NCBI GenBank assembly: GCA_903861575.1
Contig: CAIOUR010000159.1
Coordinates: 1 to 42,201, forward strand
From: an uncultured beta proteobacterium
Lineage (GTDB): Bacteria > Pseudomonadota > Gammaproteobacteria > Burkholderiales > Burkholderiaceae_C
DNA length: 42,201 nucleotides
Reading direction: 5' to 3'
Part shown: positions 16,151 through 25,081 of the stretch, piece after piece
Numbering within the stretch: the stretch's first letter is position 1
Layout of the letters: every line of letters begins with the position of its first letter
The notes under the pieces: model-generated
Told to the model about the DNA's origin: nothing
The model's database searches: none
The model's input: the letters and a program-made list of their open reading frames with translations, nothing else
Translations under genes and position numbers: made by a program

Positions 16151-17746
16151 TCAGGCCATTTCCCGCTCTTGCACAACCGTGGAATTGGTGACAGGTGTAC
16201 GAATCAAGTAGTCGAAAGCACTGAGCGCCGCTTTCGCGCCCTCTCCGGCTGCAATCACTATCTGCTTGAAAGGGACTGTGGTCACGTCGCCCGCGGCAAA
16301 TACGCCCGCCACATTGGTCTGGCATTTGGCATCCACCACAATTTCTCCATACCTGCTCAGCTCAATGCTTCCTTTAAGAAACTCGGTGTTGGGAATAAGT
16401 CCAATTTGAACGAATACGCCTTCCAGCGCCACGTCCTGCAAAAGACCCGTGACTCGGTCTTTATAACGCAACCCATTCACCTTCTGTCCATCACCGGTGA
16501 TTTCGGTTGTCTGCGCGTTCACATGGACGCTCACGTTGGGCAAGCTTCTGAGCTTGCTTACCAGGACTGCATCGGCTTTGAGAGCGTCTGCGAATTCAAC
16601 CAAAGTCACGTGCTGCACCAGCCCGGCCAAATCGATAGCTGCCTCGACGCCGGAATTGCCACCCCCGATTACCGCCACACGCTTACCCTTAAACAGCGGG
16701 CCGTCGCAGTGCGGGCAATAAGCAACGCCTTTATTTTTGTAGAGCTCTTCGCCGGGAACGTTGACATTGCGCCAGCGTGCACCGGTAGACAGAACCACAC
16801 TGCGCGCACGCAAAACACCCCCGTTTTCCATGTGCACCTGCAAGAGGCCACCTGGCTCAGTTGCTGGAACAATTTTTTCCGCACGCTGCAGGTTCATGAT
16901 GTCGACCTCATAGTGCCGGACCTGACTTTCCAACGCAGCGGCAAACTTGGGACCATCCGTTTCCAAAACTGAAATGTAATTCTCGATGGCCATCGTATCG
17001 TTGGTTTGGCCACCAAAACGCTCTGCGGCCAGGCCGACACGAATGCCCTTTCTCGCCGCGTACACCGCAGCCGCCGCACCCGCGGGTCCGCCGCCGACAA
17101 TCAACATGTCGAATGGATCTTTCTCGCTCAACTTTTGGGCCTCGCGCCCCTCAGAACCCACATCGAGGCGCGCTAGCATTTCTTCCAGGCTCATGCGCCC
17201 AGCACCGAAAACCTGGTCGTTTAAATAGACCATAGGCACGGCCATCACTTGGCGCGCATCGACTTCCGCCTGGTTCAAACCGCCGTCTATGACGGTTGTA
17301 TCGATGAGCGGGTTGTAAATCGCCATCAAAGTCGCCGCCTGCACAACGTCGGGGCAGTTGTGGCAAGACAAGGACATGTACACCTCGAGCTTCAGCGTGG
17401 CGTCAAGCCCTTTGATCTGCTCAAGTACCTCTGGCTCCACTTTAGGCGGATGACCACCCGTCCAAAGCAAGGCCAAAACCAACGACGTAAATTCGTGACC
17501 CAAGGGAATAGCTGCGAAACGCACACCACGCGATTCCCCTGCCTTGGCAACCACAAATGATGGGCAGCGCAGATCCGAGCCCGACTCATCGACGCTGACT
17601 TTTTCGGACAGTTCAGCGATTTCTTGCAACAGTTCACGCAACTCCGCACTCTTATCGCTAGCGTCCAAGGTGGCAATCAAGCGTATAGGGGTCCGCAAGT
17701 TTTGCAAATAGGCTTGCAGTTGGGTTTTCATGGCGGCGTCAAGCAT
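16151..17746 (-). CDS. ahpF: Alkyl hydroperoxide reductase subunit F
   Basis: NADH-dependent flavoprotein that reduces AhpC. 531 residues from ATG 17746 ([15 protein letters not shown], ribosome site AGGAAA); the 38 extra track residues have no support. Order: N-terminal double-thioredoxin domain with LSCHNCPD (redox CxxC at ~128), FAD domain with [17 protein letters not shown], then the NADH/thioredoxin-reductase part with [12 protein letters not shown] (catalytic CxxC) and [15 protein letters not shown], ending [16 protein letters not shown]. Very close to enterobacterial AhpF throughout. Encoded 100 nt after ahpC on the same strand. Confidence 0.97.
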   Translation of the reverse strand: MLDAAMKTQLQAYLQNLRTPIRLIATLDASDKSAELRELLQEIAELSEKVSVDESGSDLRCPSFVVAKAGESRGVRFAAIPLGHEFTSLVLALLWTGGHPPKVEPEVLEQIKGLDATLKLEVYMSLSCHNCPDVVQAATLMAIYNPLIDTTVIDGGLNQAEVDARQVMAVPMVYLNDQVFGAGRMSLEEMLARLDVGSEGREAQKLSEKDPFDMLIVGGGPAGAAAAVYAARKGIRVGLAAERFGGQTNDTMAIENYISVLETDGPKFAAALESQVRHYEVDIMNLQRAEKIVPATEPGGLLQVHMENGGVLRARSVVLSTGARWRNVNVPGEELYKNKGVAYCPHCDGPLFKGKRVAVIGGGNSGVEAAIDLAGLVQHVTLVEFADALKADAVLVSKLRSLPNVSVHVNAQTTEITGDGQKVNGLRYKDRVTGLLQDVALEGVFVQIGLIPNTEFLKGSIELSRYGEIVVDAKCQTNVAGVFAAGDVTTVPFKQIVIAAGEGAKAALSAFDYLIRTPVTNSTVVQEREMA

Positions 17747-17846
17747 GTAATTTCCTATGAGTTCCAGTGATTCGGGTAGGGCCAGCTTGCCTTTTGGGCG
17801 CTGAAGGGGTGCGGCAGACGCACCCCATTTTCCGCATGTTCCCGCG

Positions 17847-18410
17847 TTAGATCTTGCCAACCAGATCCAGCGAAGGCGTCAGGGTCTTCGCGCCTTCATT
17901 CCACTTAGCCGGACAAACTTGTCCTGGGTTCTTGGCGACATATTGGGCAGCTTTGAGCTTGCGAACCGTTTCCTTCACATCGCGAGCAATGGCGTTGTCA
18001 TGCACTTCGGCAGTCTTGATGACGCACTCGGGGTTGATGATGAAGGTACCGCGCAAGGCCAGGCCTTCTTCCTCAATGTGCACACCAAAAGCGCGGGTCA
18101 ACTGGTGCGTGGGATCACCGACCAGGGGGAATTTGGCTTTACCGACCGCGGGCGAGGTTTCATGCCACACCTTGTGGGCGAAATGGGTGTCGGTGGTGAC
18201 GATGTAGACCTCGGCGCCGGCCTTCTGGAACTCAGCGTAGTTGTCAGCCGCGTCTTCCACCTCGGTTGGGCAATTGAAGGTGAATGCCGCTGGCATGAAA
18301 ATCAGAACGGACCACTGGCCTTTGAGTGTTTCGCTAGAAACTTCAACGAATTTGCCGTTATGAAACGCCTGGGCCTTGAAAGGCTGCACATGTGTGTTGA
18401 TGAGGGACAT
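17847..18410 (-). CDS. ahpC: Alkyl hydroperoxide reductase subunit C (2-Cys peroxiredoxin)
   Basis: 187-residue typical 2-Cys peroxiredoxin that reduces H2O2 and organic hydroperoxides. ATG 18410 with AGGAT at good spacing; the 19 residues before it in the track are not needed. The peroxidatic site is [11 protein letters not shown] (P-x3-T-x2-C, Cys ~47) and the resolving Cys is in [10 protein letters not shown] near 166. The end [10 protein letters not shown] is the normal AhpC C-terminus. It is first in an ahpC-ahpF pair. No oxyR is next to it, and I find no clear OxyR box. Confidence 0.97.
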   Translation of the reverse strand: MSLINTHVQPFKAQAFHNGKFVEVSSETLKGQWSVLIFMPAAFTFNCPTEVEDAADNYAEFQKAGAEVYIVTTDTHFAHKVWHETSPAVGKAKFPLVGDPTHQLTRAFGVHIEEEGLALRGTFIINPECVIKTAEVHDNAIARDVKETVRKLKAAQYVAKNPGQVCPAKWNEGAKTLTPSLDLVGKI

Positions 18411-18778
18411 AAGTAAATCCTTTGTTCGGTTGATGAAAGCTATTGAATGGGCAGACCCCATTGGCAAGCATCATAATCAACGCCAGGGTTAACCCCCATC
18501 ACTTAAACAAATGACGAACATTGAGGAAATCTAAAGCCGCCCCAGGTGCGGCGCTTTGTTGACTCGAGTGGCTCACCCACATTAAGCCCACTTTTTGTGT
18601 TGGCGATGCCGGTCAAAGACTCTGATGCCCAAGGGAGTCAACCAACAAGTCGGCATTTCATCTGCCCCTCGTTTTGGGGGAATTTGGCGCGGTAGCGCGT
18701 CATGTATCAGTACGAGAAAACCGTTTCATCCTAGCTTTGGCGCGTGGTTCGGGCGCCAACAGCGATGGCCTCATGCCA
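18411..18778. other. Intergenic region upstream of ahpC
   Basis: 368 bases without a recognisable gene between ahpC and mgtC (both minus strand). It should contain the ahpC promoter; TATGAT is seen on the minus strand upstream, close to a perfect palindrome GGGTTAACCC (18486-18495), but no good -35. A GCCGC...GCGGC hairpin lies near 18535-18555. The plus-strand ORF at 18595-18894 has no family resemblance and overlaps the end of mgtC, so I do not call it. Confidence 0.5.
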
Positions 18779-19264
18779 TCAGGGTCTGTCTTCCTCATTT
18801 TGGACCTGCGTGTTGTGACCAATCAGCCTGCTCATCATTCGTTCCATCCAAGTCCCTGCCATCAGCGCGAAACCGATGCCCACTAGCGCAATAGAGCCCA
18901 TCATGAAAAGCCCACGTCCGAACGCAACCCCAATTACCGTGGTAGCCCATATGCTGGCAGCAGTCGTCAAACCTTGGATTCGCTTTCCGCGGGCATTGTG
19001 AATGATGACCCCCGCACCTAAAAATCCGATCCCAGCCAAGACGCCTTGAACAACCCGGCTGGACGCCTCTAGCGCCACCAATGCCGAATTTTCAAAACCT
19101 GATCCCGGTAACACAACCATCACAGCCGCCGCCGAGCCAATGGCAACCAGTGCATGCGTCTTGACTCCCGCGGACTTGTGGTGAAGCCAACGGTTGAGGC
19201 CAAGGAGGATGCCCGCCAAGGCTGCACACGCAATGCGCAAAGAGATTTCCAATGGTTCGTTCAT
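18779..19264 (-). CDS. MgtC/SapB-family membrane protein
   Basis: 161 residues from ATG 19264 (MNEPLEISLRIACAALAG); the 45 residues before it in the track overlap the divergent gene's leader and look non-coding. Four to five membrane helices carry the family motifs GILLGLNRWLHHKSAGVKTHALV, GIGFLGAGVIIH and GLTTAASIWATTVIGVAFG. MgtC/SapB proteins are linked to Mg2+ limitation, acid tolerance or F-ATPase control in different bacteria. This short form lacks the C-terminal ACT-like domain of virulence MgtC, so a general housekeeping role is more likely. Confidence 0.9.
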   Translation of the reverse strand: MNEPLEISLRIACAALAGILLGLNRWLHHKSAGVKTHALVAIGSAAAVMVVLPGSGFENSALVALEASSRVVQGVLAGIGFLGAGVIIHNARGKRIQGLTTAASIWATTVIGVAFGRGLFMMGSIALVGIGFALMAGTWMERMMSRLIGHNTQVQNEEDRP

Positions 19265-19448
19265 ACGTCCATTCTGGCACGCGGCCGCGCAACTAGCGGC
19301 CTGGCGCACGGGCCTCTTGCCTCCAAGACGCTGTAACGCGACGGCATTTTCCGTGGGCCCCGACGACTGACACGATTTGTTCATATTCGAATCGTTCAAT
19401 TCGCCGGATGTATTTTTTCAGCCTTCAATCAGATTTGGTGGTGACCTG

Positions 19449-20936
19449 ATGGATCTGCAATCCTTGGTCGAAGTCGCTCAACAAACGGGGACGCTGCCAC
19501 ATTTTCCGACTCAGCACTTCATAGATGGTCACTGGTGCGCCAGCGCTGACGGCAGCGAGATGGACAGCTGGGATCCAGGCACTGGCAAGGTATTTTTACG
19601 CTTCTCGGCTGGTGGAGCTGCGGAGGTTGATGCAGCGGTAGATGCGGCACGGCGGGCATTGAATGGGCCTTGGTCGCGTCTGAAACCGCCGGATCGTGCG
19701 AGCTTGCTGCGCGCAGTCGCCCAGGGTCTGCGCACACACGCCCATCGACTGGCAGTTGCCGAGACACTGGATAGCGGCAAACGGCTTGTGGAATCGCTGG
19801 GCGATGTTCGTGGTGCGGCAGCATGCTTCGAGTACTACGCCGGAGCCTGCGACAAGTTTCATGGAGATGCGATTCCACTAGGCCCGGACTACCTCGCTTA
19901 CACCGTGCATGAACCTGTCGGAGTCACTGCGCACGTCATTCCGTGGAATTACCCCCTGTCTACCGCAGCCCGCGGAATTGCGCCGGCTCTGGCAGCGGGG
20001 TGTACCGTGGTAGCAAAGCCAGCTGAGCAGACGCCACTTACGGCGCTGCTATTGGCCGAGATCATTCATGCTGTGGAAATTCCGGCCGGTGTTGTGAATG
20101 TGGTCACCGGCACGGGCAGCTCGGCGGGCGCATCGCTGGTAGGCCATCCGGGTGTGGACCATGTGACGTTTACAGGATCTGTGGCCACTGGCGTCAACGT
20201 CATGCATAACGCAGCGGATCAAACGACGCGATTGCTATTGGAGCTAGGTGGCAAATCACCGCTAATGGTTCTGGCCGATGCCGATCTGGACCGTGCCGTT
20301 GCAGGGGTCATGGACGGTATTTTCGAAAACGCAGGTCAAATCTGCTCGGCTGCATCCCGGCTGGTGATTGACCGCCGCATCCATGCGGCATTCATCGACC
20401 GTCTGACAGAAAAAACACGCGCGCTCACTCTGGGGCACGGCTTGCGCAACGCCGGTATGGGGCCTGTAAATTCCGCGCCCCACCTGCAAAAAATCGCAGG
20501 TTTCTTGGAACGTGCCCGCAGCCGTGGTGCCCATATCCGATGCGGCGGACACAGCACGAGCGACCCACAGACCGGTCTGGGGTGGTTTTTCGAACCCACC
20601 ATCGTCGACGACTTGCGCGCGGATGACGAGCTGGTTCAAGAGGAAATTTTCGGTCCGGTTCTGGCGGTGCAGATCTTTGATGATCTGGAGCAGGGGCTGG
20701 ACCTCGCCAATGGCACCCGCTTCGGGCTGGTGGCGGGCATTTACACACGGGACTTCTCCAACGCGCACCGACTGGCGCAGCGCATTGACGCGGGACAGGT
20801 CTACATCAACGAGTACTTTGCGGGCGGGATTGCGCTGCCCTTTGGTGGCAACAAGCGCTCCGGCTTCGGCCGGGAAAAAGGCATGGAGGCGCTGCGCAGC
20901 TACTCCAAGCTCAAAGGCGTGGCCGCCCGTTTGTAA
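19449..20936 (+). CDS. NAD(P)-dependent aldehyde dehydrogenase (betaine/aminobutyraldehyde type)
   Basis: 495 residues from ATG 19449; the 24 extra residues in the track are unlikely. ALDH superfamily: PWNYPL (cofactor region), FTGSVATG, LELGGKSP with general base Glu ~265, GQICSAASR with catalytic Cys ~299, and PFGGNKRSGFGREKGMEAL at the end. The GQICSA context and C-terminus place it near betaine-aldehyde and 4-aminobutyraldehyde dehydrogenases. The next genes form a polyamine-type ABC transporter, so oxidation of an amino-aldehyde from polyamine breakdown is likely (inference). The PotF-like gene follows 57 nt later, suggesting one unit. Confidence 0.92.
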   Translation: MDLQSLVEVAQQTGTLPHFPTQHFIDGHWCASADGSEMDSWDPGTGKVFLRFSAGGAAEVDAAVDAARRALNGPWSRLKPPDRASLLRAVAQGLRTHAHRLAVAETLDSGKRLVESLGDVRGAAACFEYYAGACDKFHGDAIPLGPDYLAYTVHEPVGVTAHVIPWNYPLSTAARGIAPALAAGCTVVAKPAEQTPLTALLLAEIIHAVEIPAGVVNVVTGTGSSAGASLVGHPGVDHVTFTGSVATGVNVMHNAADQTTRLLLELGGKSPLMVLADADLDRAVAGVMDGIFENAGQICSAASRLVIDRRIHAAFIDRLTEKTRALTLGHGLRNAGMGPVNSAPHLQKIAGFLERARSRGAHIRCGGHSTSDPQTGLGWFFEPTIVDDLRADDELVQEEIFGPVLAVQIFDDLEQGLDLANGTRFGLVAGIYTRDFSNAHRLAQRIDAGQVYINEYFAGGIALPFGGNKRSGFGREKGMEALRSYSKLKGVAARL

Positions 20937-20993
20937 CGGGTGGCAGGCATTGCACGGTACAGCCGTTTTTCTTTTCATCAACTAGGAGTCTTT

Positions 20994-22058
20994 ATGAAAT
21001 TGCATCGCACCCTCATCGCCGCAACGCTGGCGCTGGGCCTGACTGGTCTGGTCATGGCACAGGAAAAAACCCTGCGTCTCTTGACCTGGGCTGACTACGC
21101 ACCCGCTGATGTGGTGACCCAGTTCGAAAAAGAGTCGGGCTACAAAGTCGAAGTGACCTTATCCAACAATGAAGAAATGATCTCGAAGCTGCGGGCTACC
21201 GGCGGCGCTGGCTTTGATCTGGCCCAACCCTCGCAGGATCGGATCACCGGCCCACAGCAGGAATTTGGTATTTACAAAGCGATGGATGTGTCCAAGCTCA
21301 AAGCCGACCTGTTCATCGGATCCATGCTCGACGCCACCAAAAAGAACACCACGCTGGACGGAAAAGTTTATGGCGTGCCGCATATCTGGGGTACCGAAGG
21401 CCTGGTCGTTAACACCAAGCTGACCAAAATGAATGACTACACCGACCTGTGCCGCGCCGACGTCAAGGGCAAGGTCTCCATGCGCTTGAAGCGCCCGACC
21501 CTGATCTCCTTCGCGTTTGCAGCTGGTAAAGATCCGTTTGCGCTATACAACAACCCTACCGCCTACACCGCGCTGATGGAAGACGTTGCCAAGACCTTGA
21601 CCGCTTGCAAAGGCAACGTGAAGTTCTACTGGGATAACAAAGACCAGTTGCTCAACGGCATGCGCGCCGGTGAAGTGGTTGGCGCGCTGATGTGGGATAC
21701 GGGCGGCTGGAAGCTCAACAGCGAAGACGCTGACATCAAGTTCATCGCACCCAAGTCCGGCGCAACCGGATGGATCGACACCTTTGCCATCCCCGCCAAA
21801 GGCCGCAATGACGAGGCTGCTTACGCCTGGATCAACTTCAACATGCGCCCTGAAATCGCTGCACGCGTAGCCAAATCGGCTGGTAACTTCACCGCGTCCA
21901 AAGGTGCTGACCAGCTGATGGAAGGTAAATTGAAGGCCCAGTTCGCCGAGAGCTTCAACGACGCAGCTTTGAAAAACATCAAGTGGTATCCGGCCGTTCC
22001 CGCTGGCCTGGAAGCCATCGAAGGCCGTATTCTGGACCGCATCAAGGCGGCTAACTGA
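20994..22058 (+). CDS. Polyamine-type ABC transporter substrate-binding protein (PotF/PotD-like)
   Basis: 354-residue periplasmic binding protein starting at ATG 20994, with AGGAG 5 nt upstream; the track start 54 nt earlier is rejected. Signal peptide MKLHRTLIAATLALGLTGLVMA. The mature part begins KTLRLLTWADYAPADVVTQFEKESG, the standard opening of spermidine/putrescine binding proteins, with VPHIWGTEGLVVN in the middle. Binding is probably to putrescine, spermidine or a related cation. Key aromatic and acidic residues cannot be checked without a model. First gene of a PotFABC-like set; followed by two strong stem-loops. Confidence 0.92.
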   Translation: MKLHRTLIAATLALGLTGLVMAQEKTLRLLTWADYAPADVVTQFEKESGYKVEVTLSNNEEMISKLRATGGAGFDLAQPSQDRITGPQQEFGIYKAMDVSKLKADLFIGSMLDATKKNTTLDGKVYGVPHIWGTEGLVVNTKLTKMNDYTDLCRADVKGKVSMRLKRPTLISFAFAAGKDPFALYNNPTAYTALMEDVAKTLTACKGNVKFYWDNKDQLLNGMRAGEVVGALMWDTGGWKLNSEDADIKFIAPKSGATGWIDTFAIPAKGRNDEAAYAWINFNMRPEIAARVAKSAGNFTASKGADQLMEGKLKAQFAESFNDAALKNIKWYPAVPAGLEAIEGRILDRIKAAN

Positions 22059-22076
22059 ACCGACTGACGTCCGAAC

Positions 22077-22123
22077 GGGCCAGCACAGTTGCTGGCCCCC
22101 ACGGGTCGCCTTGTGCGACCCGT
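22077..22123 (+). repeat. Two tandem perfect stem-loops between binding-protein and ATPase genes
   Basis: GGGCCAGCA (22077-22085) pairs with TGCTGGCCC (22090-22098) over a CAGT loop. ACGGGTCGC (22101-22109) pairs with GCGACCCGT (22115-22123) over CTTGT. Both stems are 9 bp without mismatch and are 2 nt apart. A short T-rich run (TATGCTTTCT) follows. This could be partial termination or a 3'-end RNA-stabilising element, giving more binding protein than ATPase. Confidence 0.75.
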
Positions 22124-22147
22124 TATGCTTTCTAAAGAGACAACATC

Positions 22148-23284
22148 ATGTCAACTTCCAGCACAGCCCAGACGCCGTCCCCGCAAGCTGATTTGCAGGT
22201 GTCGGGGGTCTCTAAACGCTTTGGCAATTTTGAAGCGGTCCGCGATTTGTCCTTCACCGTGGAGCGCGGCAGTTTCTTTTCGATACTGGGGCCCAGCGGC
22301 TGTGGAAAAACCACCTTGCTGCGCATGATTGCCGGATTCAATGCGCCGGACAGCGGCGACATCGTGATCGGCGGACGCTCCATGCACGGCGTCGGACCCA
22401 ACCGCAGACCGGTCAATATGGTCTTTCAGCACCTGGCCCTTTTCCCCATGATGAACGTGGGCGAGAACGTGGCCTACGGCCTCCAACAACGCGGTGTTGC
22501 CGCCAACGAGGTGAAGCGTCGGGTCGGCGAAATGCTGGATCGTGTGGGGCTCCCAGGATCCGAGAACAAAGGGGTCGAGCAACTGTCCGGCGGTCAGAGG
22601 CAGCGCGTGGCCATCGCCCGCAGCCTGGTGCTGGAGCCCACGCTCTTGCTGCTCGATGAGCCGCTGGGCGCGCTGGATCTCAAGCTGCGCGAGCACATGA
22701 AAATCGAGCTCAAGCAATTGCAGGCAGCGTTTGGAACGACCTTTGTGTACATCACCCACGACCAGTCTGAGGCGCTGGTGCTCTCTGACCGGGTGGCGGT
22801 CATGAACCATGGCGTATTCGAGCAAGTTGGCAGCCCGCAGGATTTGTATTACCAACCGCTCACCCCTTTCGTAGCGTCGTTTGTCGGGAATAGCAATCAA
22901 TTTTCCGGACACGTGGAATCCAGCGTTGGTGACTGCGCCACGGTTCGCACGCCGAGCGGCCTTGCATTGCAGGCACGCATGCATGTCCCCCTATCGTCTG
23001 GGGCACAGGCGCAATTGTTTGTGCGGCCGGAGGCAATGGTGTTACTGGATGGCAGCCAAGGCCTGCTGGCCAACGGCTGGGCCACCTACGAGGCGCAGGT
23101 GGAGAGCCTTCTGTTCGACGGTGCCAACTCTGCGGTTCTGGTTCGGGAGCCGCAAACGCGGACACCTTTGCGCATCGCCTTGCCGCAAACCGGCCAGTAC
23201 GCAGGGCTCCAGGTTGGACAGAGTTTGCGCTTTGGGTTTGACCCCCATCACGCAGTTTGTTTTGGGGCCTCCGATGCGCGCTGA
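22148..23284 (+). CDS. Polyamine-type ABC transporter ATPase (PotA-like)
   Basis: 378-residue ATPase. Walker A GPSGCGKT (48-55), Q-loop VFQHLALFP (Q94), signature LSGGQRQR (~146-153), Walker B LLLLDEP (~166-172) and switch His in YITHDQSEA (H204) are complete. From ~240 it has the C-terminal TOBE/OB regulatory domain of the PotA/MalK group. It energises the PotB/PotC-like permeases next to it. The ribosome site is weak (AAAGAG). Its end overlaps the next gene by 11 nt. Confidence 0.94.
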   Translation: MSTSSTAQTPSPQADLQVSGVSKRFGNFEAVRDLSFTVERGSFFSILGPSGCGKTTLLRMIAGFNAPDSGDIVIGGRSMHGVGPNRRPVNMVFQHLALFPMMNVGENVAYGLQQRGVAANEVKRRVGEMLDRVGLPGSENKGVEQLSGGQRQRVAIARSLVLEPTLLLLDEPLGALDLKLREHMKIELKQLQAAFGTTFVYITHDQSEALVLSDRVAVMNHGVFEQVGSPQDLYYQPLTPFVASFVGNSNQFSGHVESSVGDCATVRTPSGLALQARMHVPLSSGAQAQLFVRPEAMVLLDGSQGLLANGWATYEAQVESLLFDGANSAVLVREPQTRTPLRIALPQTGQYAGLQVGQSLRFGFDPHHAVCFGASDAR

Positions 23285-24161
23285 CGCAAGCGGCGGTGGC
23301 AGCCTTCTGATGCGCCTGGGCGTCTTGCTTTTGTTTGCGCCGGTCCTGCTATGGCTGCTGGGCCTGATCATCCTGCCGCATACCGAGCTGGCGTATTTGT
23401 CGCTGCGGGTGCGCTTGGCACCTCGCGTGTACGAGCCAAGTCTGGCGCAATACCGCATGTTCCTCGAAGAACCTTTGTATTTGCAGACCTTTTTGCGGAC
23501 TGCACTGATATCGATGGTGTCCACCGCGCTGACGCTGTTGGTGTGTTTCCCGGTTGCGTGGACGATTGCCAAAATTGCCCGTGATCGTGTGCGGTCACTG
23601 ATGTTTTTGCTATGCCTGATTCCGTTCTGGGTTAGCGAGACAGTGCGCGCGCTGGGTTGGACTATTCTGCTGCGCGAATCGGGAGTTTTGCCGGCCCTTC
23701 TGGTGTCACTGGGCATCACCGATAAGCCTGTTGAGCTGCTCTACCACGATGCGACGATTGTGCTGGGCCTGGTCTACACCTCGATGCTGTTTATGGTGGT
23801 GCCGCTGATCAGCGCCCTGGAGAGTCTGGATGACGCCCTGATCGAGGCCGCCTACGACCTTGGCGGCAACAGCTTCAACGTCCTGCGGCGCATCGTGATC
23901 CCCCATGCCGCGCCGGGTATCGTGGCGGGTTGCATTGTGGTGTTCATGCTTACCCTGGGAAATTACCTCACCCCGACTCTGCTCGGCGGCAAAAGCTCGC
24001 AATGGTTTACCGAGCAGATTTACTCGCAATTCATCACCCGATTCAATTGGGAGCAGGGTTCGGCCTTTGGCTTCCTCTTGTTGGGTCTTTCCACGCTGAT
24101 CGTGTACCTGGGCCTTCGCTTAAGCGGCCAGAAGTTCACCGATGTGATGGCGCGTACATAA
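23274..24161 (+). CDS. Polyamine-type ABC transporter permease (PotB-like)
   Basis: 295 residues from ATG 23274 (MRADASGGGSLLMRLGVLLL), overlapping the ATPase end. The track ORF starts at 22881, far inside the ATPase, and its first 131 residues are shadow sequence. Six or so membrane helices; the coupling loop is LIEAAYDLGGNSFNVLRRIVIPHAAPG, a clear EAA motif. The loop after the first helix (HTELAYLSLRVRL) and TPTLLGG near the end are PotB/PotH-like. Partner of the PotC-like permease 12 nt downstream. Confidence 0.93.
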   Translation: MRADASGGGSLLMRLGVLLLFAPVLLWLLGLIILPHTELAYLSLRVRLAPRVYEPSLAQYRMFLEEPLYLQTFLRTALISMVSTALTLLVCFPVAWTIAKIARDRVRSLMFLLCLIPFWVSETVRALGWTILLRESGVLPALLVSLGITDKPVELLYHDATIVLGLVYTSMLFMVVPLISALESLDDALIEAAYDLGGNSFNVLRRIVIPHAAPGIVAGCIVVFMLTLGNYLTPTLLGGKSSQWFTEQIYSQFITRFNWEQGSAFGFLLLGLSTLIVYLGLRLSGQKFTDVMART

Positions 24162-24173
24162 AGAGAGCGCACC

Positions 24174-25037
24174 ATGATTCCGTCTCTACCCCGTCCACTG
24201 TGGGCCCGCCTGGGAACCTGGGGCTATGCTGCACTGTTCTTCTGCCTGCTGTTTCTGCCTTTGGCAATCGTGGCCGTTTTCGCCTTCAATAACGCGCCCT
24301 ATCCAGCGCCGCCTTGGAAAGGCTTCACTCTGGATTGGTTCTGGAGCACCAACCCGCAGCGGGTAGGCTTGTTCGGCGACCGTCCGCTGCTGGGCAGTAT
24401 CTGGACCAGCACCAAAGTGGCCTTGTGGGTCACTAGCGCATCGCTGTGTGTAGGCACTGCCAATGCCTTTTTGATCGAGCGCATCCGCTTCCCCGGAAAG
24501 CAAGCCTTGTATTTGATGATGCTCGCGCCCCTGGTGATTCCGGGTGTGATTCTGGGCATCTCCATCCTGGCCTTTGCCAGCCATATAGCTAACCTGGCCG
24601 ATGATCTGTGGGGCATCGAGCTGGAATTTTTGCGGCCCGGCTTGGTGCTGGTGGCGCTGGGGCAATTCTCGTTTGTTGCTTCCATCACGACCTTGAGCGT
24701 GCTGGCGCGCTTAAAACGCTTTGACATCAGTTTGGAAGAGGCGGCCTACAACCTGGGGGCATCTGGCTTCACGGTGTTTCGTACGATCACCCTGCCCTAT
24801 CTGCGCCCGGCGTTGCTCGGGTCGGCGGCGATTGCCTTTCTCATGAGCTTTGAGAATTTCAACACCACATTGATGTTGGTGGGCTCAGATGCGCCCCTGA
24901 CCATCATGATGTACGGGCGTATGCGCGAGGGGGCCAGCCCGGTTTTGAACGCCGTCAGTTTGGTCTTAATGCTGATCACCGCCGCCATGGCGATTGTGAT
25001 GCTCGGACGCACGGCTAAGCGCCAGAACGAGCCATGA
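24174..25037 (+). CDS. Polyamine-type ABC transporter permease (PotC-like)
   Basis: 287-residue inner-membrane permease with six to seven helices. LPLAIVAVFAFNNAPYPAPPWKGFTLDWF is the usual PotC/PotI opening. EEAAYNLGASGFTVFRTITLPYLRPALL is the ATPase-docking EAA loop, and SFENFNTTLMLVG follows as in PotC. It completes binding protein, ATPase and two permeases. The next gene is on the other strand and no clear terminator was seen after the stop. Confidence 0.93.
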   Translation: MIPSLPRPLWARLGTWGYAALFFCLLFLPLAIVAVFAFNNAPYPAPPWKGFTLDWFWSTNPQRVGLFGDRPLLGSIWTSTKVALWVTSASLCVGTANAFLIERIRFPGKQALYLMMLAPLVIPGVILGISILAFASHIANLADDLWGIELEFLRPGLVLVALGQFSFVASITTLSVLARLKRFDISLEEAAYNLGASGFTVFRTITLPYLRPALLGSAAIAFLMSFENFNTTLMLVGSDAPLTIMMYGRMREGASPVLNAVSLVLMLITAAMAIVMLGRTAKRQNEP

Positions 25038-25081
25038 TTTTGAGCCTGGGCCTGCTTGATCTGTCGATGGAAGTTTTCGCT

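Noticed and set aside
18411-18560. OxyR box upstream of ahpC
   Set aside because: No ATAG-N7-CTAT tetrad pattern found; only a GGGTTAACCC palindrome of unknown meaning.
18595-18894. 99-aa plus-strand ORF between ahpC and mgtC
   Set aside because: Overlaps the mgtC coding end antisense and shows no family features.
22881-23273. N-terminal 131 residues of the 426-aa permease ORF
   Set aside because: They lie inside the ATPase gene in another frame; the permease starts at ATG 23274.
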